A DNA stretch of 64,000 bases, taken from assembly GCA_024803745.1 (NCBI GenBank), contig JANJXV010000043.1, forward strand, positions 2,625,501-2,689,500, given 5' to 3'. Every line of letters begins with the position of its first letter. Within the stretch, counting starts at the first letter, position 1. The translations under genes and the position numbers were made by a program. Source of the stretch: Megascapheus bottae (taxonomy: Eukaryota > Chordata > Mammalia > Rodentia > Geomyidae). This document shows, in pieces, positions 55,535 through 64,000 of this stretch. The notes under the pieces were generated by a model. That model had not been told where the DNA came from. It saw nothing but the letters and a program-made list of their open reading frames with translations, and made no database searches.

Positions 55535-57440
55535 TTTGTTTTGTTTAATTCTATTTTATTGTCAGGGTGATGTATAGAAGGGTTGTAGCTACATGCACAA
55601 GGTAGTGGGTACATTACTTCTCAAATGTTATTACTCTTCCCATGTTGTTCTCCCACTTTTACTCCCCCCACACCGTCCCACGTTGTAAAGTTCATTTCCA
55701 GAATATTGTCATTACACTAGTTCACAAAGGATGACTATCCTTTGTCTCATCATGTTTTTCCCCTTCCCTTCCCTGACTCAAACAAACAAATAAACGTATA
55801 TACAATATACCACGTAATAAAATTGGATACAGAAACAGCAGGCGAGAAACCATAAGGAGGGGGGGAAAGAAAGAAAATAAATAACTTCATATAGTATATT
55901 AAAAACAACCACAAAGATAAACCTCATGTTTCCTTACCGTAAAGTTCACTTAGTCTCATCCCATACGGCCATATGAACACAGCTTTTGAGCTACTGTGAT
56001 CCCCTGCTAGGAAAATCCCCAAGATGTGTACTAATTATTACAAATTAAGGAAGCCATGGAGTCTGTTTCTGTGGGTCTGGCTTACTTTACTTACTATGAT
56101 TTTTTTCCCAGGTCTTTCTATTTCCTTACAAATGGGGTGCTGTCATTCTTTCTGATGGCAGCAAAAAAAATCCATTGTGTATAAATACCATTCATCTACT
56201 GAGGGACATCTGGGTTGGTTCCATATCTTTGCTATGGTAAATAGTGCTGCAATGAACATTTTGTTCTGGTAGTTTGGTATGCCTTGCTTATGGACATTTG
56301 TGTCAATGCCCAGGAGATAGATTCCTGGGTCATAGGGGAGATCTATGTTTAGTCTTTTGAGGAACTTCCATATTGCTTTCCATAGTGGTTAAACGAGTTT
56401 GCACTCCCACCAACAGTGTAGTAGTGATCCCTCCTGGCCACATCCTCGCCAGAATGTGTTGTTAGTGGACTTCTTGATCATGGCCATTCTAACTGAAGTG
56501 AGGTGGAATCTTAGAGTTGTTTTCATTTGCATTTCTTTTATGACCAGAGATTTTGAGCATTTCTTCATGTGTCTATAAGCCATTTTTATTTCTTCTTCAG
56601 AGAAGACTCTCTTTAAGTCTTTAGACCACCTTTTAATGGAATGGTTGTTTCTTTGACAGTTTCAATTTTTTGAGTTGTTGATATATTTTAGATATGAGTT
56701 CCTTCTCTGTTGTATGGCTAGTGAAGATCTTCTCCCATTCTGTGAGCTTTCTATTTAACTTATTAGCCATCTCGTTGGCCATACAGAAACTCTGCAGTTT
56801 GTCCAAACTTTCCTTAAGTTGTTGTGTTTCTGAGTCTTTAGGAAGAAAGTTTCTACCTGTACTAAGGAGCCCTAGAGTTTCTCCTATCCTTCTTGTAAAA
56901 TTTTCAGGGTATCTGCTTATACTGCAAGGGCTTTCATCTATGTGGAATTAATTCTGGTGTAGGGTTACATATAAGGATCTAACTTTAGTTTCCTACAAGT
57001 GTCTAACCAATTCTGCCAGCACAACTTGTTGAAGAGGCTGTCTTTTTTCCATTCTATTTTTTTCCTATTCCGTTATTGAAGAGCAGGTGTCCATAAGTCT
57101 GTGGGTTAATTTCTGGGTAGTTCTATTCCACTGGTCCTCAGGCTTGTTCTTGTGCCTGGTTTTTATTACTATAGCTCTGTGATAAAGTCTGATATTCGCC
57201 CAATGCTATTCTTTCTCCTAAGGATTATTTTTGCTAATCTAGATCTTTAATATTCCATATGAATTTGTGATTGCTTCCTCTCCTTCATTAAAGAATGACA
57301 TTGGGATACCGGTGGCATTGCATTTAATTTGTAGATAGCCTTTGGCAGGGTTGTCATAGCCCTTTTTCATCTTGTGACCTTTACCTGGCATCCTCTGGTG
57401 CCATCCATTTATATCATCCTTAGTGGCATTTGCACAGGTC
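55535..57440 (-). mobile_element. Older LINE-1 3' end with ORF2 C-terminal half
   Basis: Minus orientation. Old-type 3' UTR at 55545-56110 ('attgtcagggtgatgtatag', C-rich tract 55650-55680). ORF2 then runs in broken frames to about 57440: [20 protein letters not shown] (56389-56583), [19 protein letters not shown], and further up the WNSTDEP- and FFNEGEEAI-like segments. It is the same arrangement as 62535-64000 but more diverged. Confidence 0.88.
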
Positions 57441-57489
57441 TTTGTCAACAGAAAATGACTCCATCCCTGGGGTTTTATATTTTACTGTT

Positions 57490-57602
57490 TTGTTGGTGGT
57501 GGTGGTCATGAGTCTTAAACTCTGGGCCTGGGCACTGTCCCTGAGCTCTTCAGCTCAAGATTAGTGCTCTACCACTTAAGCCACAGCACGACTTCCATGG
57601 CA
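57490..57602 (-). mobile_element. Isolated Geo monomer
   Basis: 'actctgggcctgggcactgt', 'ctgagctcttcagctcaaga' and 'ttaagccacagcacgacttc' are the Geo half only. The left monomer is absent. Confidence 0.75.
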
Positions 57603-57811
57603 TTTTATAATCTAGAGTCCTAGATGAAATCACAGCCCTGAAGTCAGTGAGAAGAAGATCCTACAAATGTTTTCCAACTTGTGTTATTTACTTTGATGCC
57701 AGACTGCAGATGCAGAGCTAGAGGGCAGAACAGGCTCTCTAAAGGACAGGGGAGGAGGCTGGTGATACATCCCGGTGCCATCCAGGTAACAACAAGCAAC
57801 AGAAACTGAAG

Positions 57812-57960
57812 ATCCATATATACACCTGCCTGACACTGCGGGCTCAGTCTCCAGCTAGAGTCACAGCTCTGTTAATGCTGCAAAAATGTCTCCAGTGGCT
57901 CTGATGCTGCTTCTCCTCCAGCTTATGCTCTGTATCAGTTCCTCTGAAGATGACAGATAG
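57812..57960 (+). other. Candidate promoter and signal-peptide first exon
   Basis: A TATA-like 'ccatatatacacc' (57814-57826) is followed about 60 bp later by ATG 57886 in the context 'caaaaatgt' and a 24-residue frame MSPVALMLLLLQLMLCISSS plus EDDR, which looks like a secretory signal peptide. It ends at TAG 57958-57960; the frame stays open beyond the TAG for 36 more codons. This could be the decayed first exon of a secreted-protein gene, or chance. I could not name a parent, and I see no downstream exon I trust in 58000-58386. Confidence 0.25.
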
Positions 57961-58386
57961 TTTGATCCAGACAAATGTTGGCACAAACCAAGGGAGATGG
58001 GGAGATTGCTGGCTCTCCCCATCCCCAAGCCCACCCCTTTATACTTTGGAATGCGAATGAGAGAAGAATGACTCTTCCCTGCATCAACAAGGCCCTCCTG
58101 TAAGTGACTTCATGGTTTCTTTTTATCATTTTCTGTTTGGTTATCAATAAGGACAGGAGAGTTTGGATGTTCTCTGGATCTTCTTACACTGCTTTTACCA
58201 CAAGAGCTCTCCTTTTATTTCAGGTTTTTCTGATGACATGTTTTCCTCCCAAGAGGCAGACAGCTTTCTGTCTTGTCCTCCATTCCACTCTCCTTCCCAA
58301 GACTGTCCCAGCATTCGAGGTGTATTATATATAGCCTTCTGTATTGACTGCAGGGATATTTTCCCACCTGCATAGGAATTACTTTT

Positions 58387-59331
58387 CTAGAGTCTTCCAC
58401 TGTAGAGTTTCCTTATGGTGGCTTTAATATCTTTGTTCCTCAGGATGTAGATGAAGAGGTTCAACATTGGGGTGACCACAGTGTACATCACAGCGGCCAC
58501 TTTGCCCTCTTTGAAAGAATGGAATACAACTGACTCCAGATACACACAAACAGCTGTTCCATAAAATAGGCAGACTACCAACAGGTGAGCCCCACCTGTA
58601 GAGAAAGTTTTGGACTTCCCCCCAGATGATGTGATTTGCAAAATAGAGGATATTATCTTACAGTAAGAAAGTAGGATTCCTGAAATGGGTAAAAAGCCCA
58701 ATAGGGCAGCAACCAAATATGTAAGTAGGCTTTTGGCAAAACTGTCAGAACAGTCCACATGAAGGATCTGCGCAGGCTCACAACAGAAGCCTGAAATTTC
58801 TACTTGTTTGATGTAAGTAAACTGGAACACAATGAAGTTATGCAACTGGGAGTCCAAGAGACTAACACAAAATGAGGCCAGAACCAGAAAGATACAGAAC
58901 CGAGGGTTCAAGAGGACAGAGTAATATAAGGGGTGACAGATGGCCACGTACCTGTTGTAGGCCATCAATGTCAGAAGTACGTCATCCATGCAGCCAAAAA
59001 TGATAACAAGACACATCCGTGTCAGGCACCCACTGTAGGAGATGGCTCTGCTGTGAGTCTGGATGTCTGCCAGCATCTTGAGGACAGTAGTAGAGGTGAA
59101 GTAGATGACATCCAAGGAGAGGATGGAGAGGAAGAAGTACGTGGGGGTGTGGAGGTGGGGGTCAGAGGTGATGGCCAGGATGATGAGCAGATTTCCAGGC
59201 ACAGTGATCAGGTACATGGACAAGAAGAGCCCAAAGAGAATGAGCTGCAAAGCCGGATCCTCTGAGAGGCCCAGGAGATGGAATTCGGTGACATGTGTCA
59301 GGTTGAGTATGGCTACATGGCTTGAACACCT
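58387..59331 (-). pseudogene. Olfactory receptor, OR7-like, open but without ATG and with decayed motifs
   Basis: The minus-strand frame is unbroken from just after a TAA (59332-59334) to the stop at 58387, about 314 codons. An NLT sequon, VTEFHLLGLSEDPALQLIL and GNLLIIL (TM1) are present. Signature changes are many: MAYNRYVAICHPL (DR to NR), KTFSTGGAHLLVV (the conserved Cys of TM6 lost) and PMLNLFIYILRN (the Pro of NPxxY lost). No ATG lies between the upstream stop and TM1, and the in-frame TAA sits just after an AG, so a spliced upstream start would also be blocked unless a different acceptor is used. No frameshift is visible. I favour a recently silenced receptor or a relaxed-constraint gene over a working one. 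Confidence 0.75.
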
Positions 59332-59604
59332 TTAGACTACGAAATCAGGGATGAAATCATAAATAATTAGCAACACAGTACTGCATATATGTTTCCAATT
59401 CAAGTACTCACAATTTTAATCATATTCAGGAGTGTTGTCAGTATTTCCCAGTGCCAGTTTCCTAGAAAATTTGAATTATAAATTCCTATATCATTAATTT
59501 ATATCTCTATATGCCAACATTTGTATTTATAGAAGAACAAGAAAGATCATTGATCAGAAATTCATGTTCACAGAAAAATGCAATATACTCCCTGTGTGTG
59601 TATT

Positions 59605-59832
59605 CCAGTTTTGAGCCTTTAAGTCAAGCCCTGGGTTCTGTCCCTGAACATTTCATGATCAAGGATTGTGTTCTATGATGTGAACAGGCAGCTCCACTTC
59701 TGGCTTTTTGGTGGTTCATTGGAGATAAGTATATCATGGACTGTCTTGCCTAGACTGGCTTCAAATCAGTGTCCTCAGATCTCAGCCCCCTGAGTAGCTA
59801 GGATGAGTCATGAGCCAGCTGTGCTTTATACT
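59605..59832 (-). mobile_element. B1-like/Geo SINE
   Basis: 'cagttttgagcctttaagtc' (Geo side) and 'cagatctcagccccctgagt' (B1-like half). Flanks 59335-59604 and 59833-60004 are unassigned. Confidence 0.75.
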
Positions 59833-60004
59833 CATTTAAATAAGGGGTAGCCTTCCCTTTCTAAGGAAAAAATAACATCATTTTCATCAATATTGTGCCA
59901 TCAAATATGCCTCATCTTATTAGAATACATTTGTACAAAATCCCTTAACAGAGACCACATATAAACACTCAGCAAAAACCAAACTGTACTATCTGAACAC
60001 TACA

Positions 60005-60428
60005 CTAAACTATTAAGTCCTGAAGTTCTGTGTTTGATCTTTTAAGGAATGTCCATGCTGCTTTCTGGAATGGTTGAACAAGAACACAAACACAAGGCCA
60101 CACTAAAGCCGCCAGTTCAATCATCTTTATTGCAGCATTGTTTACCATAGCCAAAATATGGAACCAACCCAAAGGACACTCAGTGAAGGAAGGGATCAAG
60201 AAAATGTGGAATATACATATAAACATGGTGGAATTCTACTCATTCATCAGAAAGAAGTAGGCTGCACCATTGTAAGAAAATGAAAAGACTTGGAGGAAAA
60301 AATTACTTTAAGCAAAGGAAGCCAGGCCAAAGTACCATAAGTTGCATGGTTTCTCTCATCGGTGGCAATTACAATGTGCCTGTAACCTCACAAGGGGACA
60401 CAATGAATGGTAAAAGAAAAAAAATACG
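60005..60428 (+). mobile_element. Older LINE-1 ORF2 end and 3' UTR, left part
   Basis: 'tattgcagcattgtttacca', 'atatggaaccaacccaaagg' and 'ggaatatacatataaacatg' give a diverged ORF2 C-terminus; a UTR follows. It is split by the next element and resumes at about 61338 ('tacactgagacatgataaat') up to about 61760. Confidence 0.75.
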
Positions 60429-61335
60429 TTTTCACTGGAGTGAGGTGGAATCTTAGAGTTGTTTTGATGCTGGAGGGGATGTGGCCAGGATAGATCACTA
60501 CTACACTGTTCGTGGGAGTGCAAACTCATTCAACCACTATGGAAAGCAGTGTGGCAGTGCCTCAAAAGGCTAAACATAGAACTCCCCTATGACTCAGCAA
60601 TTCCACCTAGTTGGCATTTACCCAACCATCCAGAATCTAGGGCATACTAAATCCACTAGCACAACAATGTTCATTGCAGCATTATTTACCACAGCAAAGA
60701 TATGGAACCCACCTAGATGTCCCTGAGTTGATGAGTGGATCAACAAGTTGTGGTATTTGTACACAATGGAATTCTATGCTGCTGTCAGAAAGAATGACAT
60801 CGCCCCATTTGTTAGGAAATGGAAAGTCTTAGAAAAAATCTTATTAAGTGAAGTAAGCCAGACTAAAAGGAACTTAGGCTCAATGGTTTCCCTCTTTTGT
60901 CATAATCACTAGAAACCTTGGGCTCTACTAGTAGAGATCTGCAATAGAGCAAAACCTTGATACATAAGGCCATATAGTATGAAGCTAATTGAAAGGACCT
61001 CTAGGATATTGAAACAAAAGCCATATAACGAATGATTGTTGTCCTTAATGTACTATGTTATCCCTCATCTCATTTGCTGTCCCTTGGGTATCTCATATTG
61101 TTACAGTATCTCACTTTGTTATCTGATATATTGCATTTATTTGTATTTGGTTATCTGAAACTTGATAGGGAATGGGGAAAAACCAATATGGGGAGTGGGT
61201 GGTGGGTGGGGGGAGGGTAATGGGTACCAAGACATGTGAAAGGGTATCAATGTATGTGAATTAATGCACTTTCTATCTGGCAAATATCATGTAACACTTT
61301 TATTAATTACAATAAAAATATAAAAAAAGAAAGAA
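60429..61335 (+). mobile_element. LINE-1 3' end with short 5' inversion
   Basis: 60433-60467 is antisense to the ORF2 segment 'tctaagattccacctcactc'. From 60467 the sequence is sense: ORF2 C-terminus in broken frame, UTR (60840-61300), G-rich tract 61179-61217, A-rich end. 'gaaaaaaaatac' before and 'gaaaaaaatac' after fit a target duplication inside the older L1. Confidence 0.9.
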
Positions 61336-61760
61336 AAAAATACACTGAGACATGATAAATTATACAGGTCTCTTGGCATTTACACAGTGAGACCAAAGTA
61401 GGAGAGCATCACAAAGGTGCAATAGTTATGTACGTCTGGTCAAATAAAATAATATTTATCGAAATGAATGCCAGGAAATAGAAATGAGAGGGTTTGCTTC
61501 TTCTTTGTTGCTATTTTTATTTTTGATTCCTTTTGTCTTGGTTTGTTCATTTATCTGACTTTATGATGGTAAAAGGGAGGCACAGATATGGAGAGACCAA
61601 GAGTGAACAAATGCACTAGTAATATTCATTAGACATTATATTGAAAATGAATTTGTGGATGAGGACAGGAGGGTAAATCTGGCAGAGACTGCGGGAAGGG
61701 GTGAGATGGTTCAAAAAGAAATGTACTCTATTTCTGACTTATGTAACAGTGACACCTCTG
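61336..61760 (+). mobile_element. Older LINE-1 3' UTR, right part
   Basis: Continuation of the element at 60005-60428 after the inserted L1. It has the layout of other old L1 tails ('agtgagaccaaagtaggaga', 'gaaatgaatgccaggaaata'). Confidence 0.55.
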
Positions 61761-61859
61761 TACATCATCTTTACTTCTATTGTAATAGAAATAGTTTTTA
61801 GGAGTTAAATCAGAGCATTTGTGACTCAAGCCTATAATCCCAGCAATGTATATATACAT

Positions 61860-62390
61860 ATTTCTCTAACCCTCACCACCCTCAAGAACACATTCTTCAC
61901 AACCTCAAACTTGGTAACGTCCATTTGTCTACCCAAACTATCACGTTTGTTGCTCACCATGAGAAAATGATATTTCTCATCGTGTCTTCCACACCCTCAA
62001 CCTACCTTAGTACTTACTGAGTGGAGCTGCTTCTCTGCAGGGTCATAATGAAGAGCTCTGAAGAAACTCCTATGTTTGTGGGTCCAGTGCACACGCCAGT
62101 CGTGTCCCCAGGATCATTAATATAAACAGATGGTTGTCCCTTAGAACATTCCAGAGGTAAACAAGTATGGACGGGATAAACATGAAGACGTGAGGACTGA
62201 AGACACTGAAATGAACAAGAGACTGAACAGGATGGTTATGGACTCTTATGTGCCATCGGGGGCTCCATGCTCACAGCTGGCAATTAGCAAGATTGATCCA
62301 AGTTATTCCAGTCTAAGGAATCCATCACATAAGTAGAGGAATAAGAAGGGGAAAATTATCCAAGCCTGCACACTGACAGGGCATTCACTT
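61860..62390. promoter_or_regulatory. Recurrent OR-cluster block, copy 5
   Basis: Shares 'gagctgcttctctg', 'gggtcat' and the 'gctcacagctggcaattag' area with copies 2 and 4. It lies upstream of the minus-strand OR at 58387-59331, about 2.5 kb away or 1.6 kb without the L1 inserted between them. No open frame, no SINE or L1 homology recognised. Confidence 0.35.
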
Positions 62391-62534
62391 TTTTAAGATT
62401 TTCTTTATTCCAGTTTAATAAAGTATGTTGTCAGTCTATTCCCTCATCTAATACGTCATCATAGGCTGAATGTCACCGGCATTTTGGTAATGTGAATATC
62501 TAATTTTCATATCTAATTTTCTTTTTTTATCATT

Positions 62535-64000
62535 TAATTTTTTTATTGTAATTAATAAAAGGGTTACATGATATTTGCCAGATAGAAGGTGCATTAATTC
62601 ACATACACTGATAACCTTTCATATGTCTTGGTACCCATCACCCTCCCCCCCACCCACCACCCACCCACCATCTTGGTTTTCCCCCCTTACCTATCAAATT
62701 TCAAATAACCAAATACAAATAAATTCAATATATCAGATAACAAGACTTTTTTCTAAGTCTTTCCATTTCCTAACAAATGGGTCGATGTCATTCTTTCTGA
62801 CAGCAGCATACAATTGCATTGTGTACAAATACCACAAATTGTTGATCCACTCATCAACTCAGGGACATCTAAGTGGGTTCCATATCTTTGCTATGGTGAA
62901 TAATGCTGCAATGAACATTGTTGTGCTAGCGGATTTAGTATGCCCTAGATTCTGGATGGTTGGGTAAATGCCAACTAGTGGAATTGCTGGGTCATAGGGG
63001 AGTTCTATGTTTAGCATTTTGAGGCACTGCCACACTGCTTTCCATAGTGGTTGAATGAGTTTGCACTCCCACCAACAGTGTAGTAATGATCCCTCCAGGC
63101 CACATCCCCTCCAGCATCTGTTATTATTCGTTTTCCTGATCCTGGCCATTCTAACTGGAGTGAGGTGGAATTTTAGAGTTGTTTTGATTTGCATTTCTTT
63201 TTGACCAGAGAGGTTGAGCATTTCTTCATGTGTCTATTCTTTAAATCTTTGGCCCATTTTTTAATGGGGTGGTTGTTACTTTTAGTTTTGGAGTAATTCA
63301 ATTTTTTGAGTTGTTGATATATTTTAGATATGAGGCCTTTGTCCGTTGTTTCGTTGGTGAAGATCTTCTCCCACTCTGTAGGCTTCCTATTTAATTTACT
63401 AGCTATATCCTTTGCCATACAAAAGCTTTGCAGTTTAATGCAGTCCCACTTATCCAGCCTTTCTCTGATTTGTTGTGATTCTTGGTCCTTATTAAGAAAT
63501 TTGAACCTGTGCCAAGGAGGCCTAGTGTATCTCCTATTCCTTCCTGTAAAGTTTTCAGTGTGTCAGCTTTTATCTCCAGGTCTTTGATCCATTTGGAGTT
63601 AATTCTAGTGCAGGGTGACAAAGAAGGATCCAACTTTAGTTTTCTGCACTTGCTTAACCAGTTCTGCCAGCACAACTTGTTGAAGAGGCTGTCTTTCTTC
63701 CATTCTATTTTTTGGCTCCCTTGTCAAAGATTAGGGGGGCCATAGGTCTGTGGTTTCATATCTGGGTCCTCAGTTCTATTCCATTGGTCTTCAGGCCTGT
63801 TCTTGTGCCAGTACCAAGCTGTTTTGAGAATTATAGCTCTGTAATAGAGTCTAAAGTTTGGAATTGAAATTCCTCCAGCGCTGTTCTTTCTGCTAAGAAG
63901 TGTTTTTGCTATACGGGGTCTTTTATTATTCCATATGAAATTTTGAATTGCCTCTTTTATTTCTTTAAAGAATGCTATTGGTATATTGATGGGTATTGCG
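62535..64000 (-). mobile_element. LINE-1 3' half, running off the window
   Basis: Minus orientation. Tail poly-T at 62521-62548, 'attgtaattaataaaagggt', C-rich tract 62640-62690. At about 62743 the UTR jumps to the ORF2 end ('gacttttttctaagtctttc'), an internal deletion of some 300 bp of UTR. ORF2 C-terminal frames then run to the window end in pieces (62859-63221, 63173-63418, 63403-63675). Upstream sequence lies beyond 64000. Confidence 0.93.

Noticed and set aside
59105..59335. Open frames antisense to olfactory receptors (also 14240-14509, 21011-21442, 27006-27291, 35604-35945, 33247-33528)
   Set aside because: They are mirror frames of conserved OR codons, repeat from copy to copy for that reason and resemble no known protein.
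1..64000. tRNA, rRNA or snRNA genes
   Set aside because: The only tRNA-like sequences are the left monomers of IDL-Geo SINEs; no intact cloverleaf outside them was seen.

Overview
This is nuclear DNA from a mammal, most likely a geomyoid rodent (pocket mouse, kangaroo rat or gopher group). The clue is the dominant short repeat: a tRNA-Ala-like left monomer with A and B boxes, joined to a right monomer ending in a 'caggccctgagttcaagc' type segment. This matches my recollection of the IDL-Geo SINE, described as restricted to Geomyoidea. The same right monomer also follows a B1/7SL-like left part in a second SINE family. There is no bacterial or phage content.

The window is a decaying olfactory receptor (OR) cluster of OR7-like class II type, heavily invaded by retroelements. 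Seven OR loci are visible. Three are on the minus strand in tandem duplicated blocks (13.55-14.50 kb, 20.44-21.43 kb, 26.33-27.28 kb) and all are frameshifted. There is a plus-strand fragment at 33.19-33.55 kb and one open plus-strand gene at 35.5-36.5 kb. A minus-strand fragment is cut by a LINE-1 at 39.38-39.72 kb, and a minus-strand open but motif-degraded gene lies at 58.39-59.33 kb. The two open frames lack an ATG at the expected place. A loosely conserved non-coding block recurs about 1.7-2.7 kb upstream of several minus-strand ORs, once later insertions are discounted, and may hold their promoter or 5' exon.

Layout: 0-11 kb is layered LINE-1 (L1) sequence, including an L1 whose ORF1 is split by a processed retrocopy of an unidentified mRNA, and a fairly young L1 3' half with an RT domain. 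11.3-16.2, 20.3-23.7 and 23.7-29.6 kb are the three OR duplicons. Between the first two lies a large imperfect inverted repeat (17.09-18.35 kb) made of two converging L1 5' UTRs plus the 3' tails of other L1 copies. 29.8-42.5 kb carries ORs, SINEs and L1 pieces. 42.84-48.30 kb is a class II (betaretrovirus-like) endogenous retrovirus on the minus strand, with 545-bp LTRs about 98% alike, a 6-bp target duplication, a large gag-to-RT deletion and no recognisable env. It sits inside an L1 3' UTR. 48.54-49.93 kb is a processed calbindin (CALB1) pseudogene broken by two SINEs and by a 3.9-kb 5'-inverted (twin-primed) L1 with a 15-bp target duplication. 55.5-57.4 kb and 62.5-64 kb are minus-strand L1s.

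I found no new enzymatic or defence system. The most unusual objects are the L1-promoter palindrome, the cluster of inverted L1 insertions, and the ATG-less OR reading frames behind splice-acceptor-like sequences. All alignments were done by eye, so boundaries of repeats are good to roughly 10-30 bp unless a target duplication fixes them.
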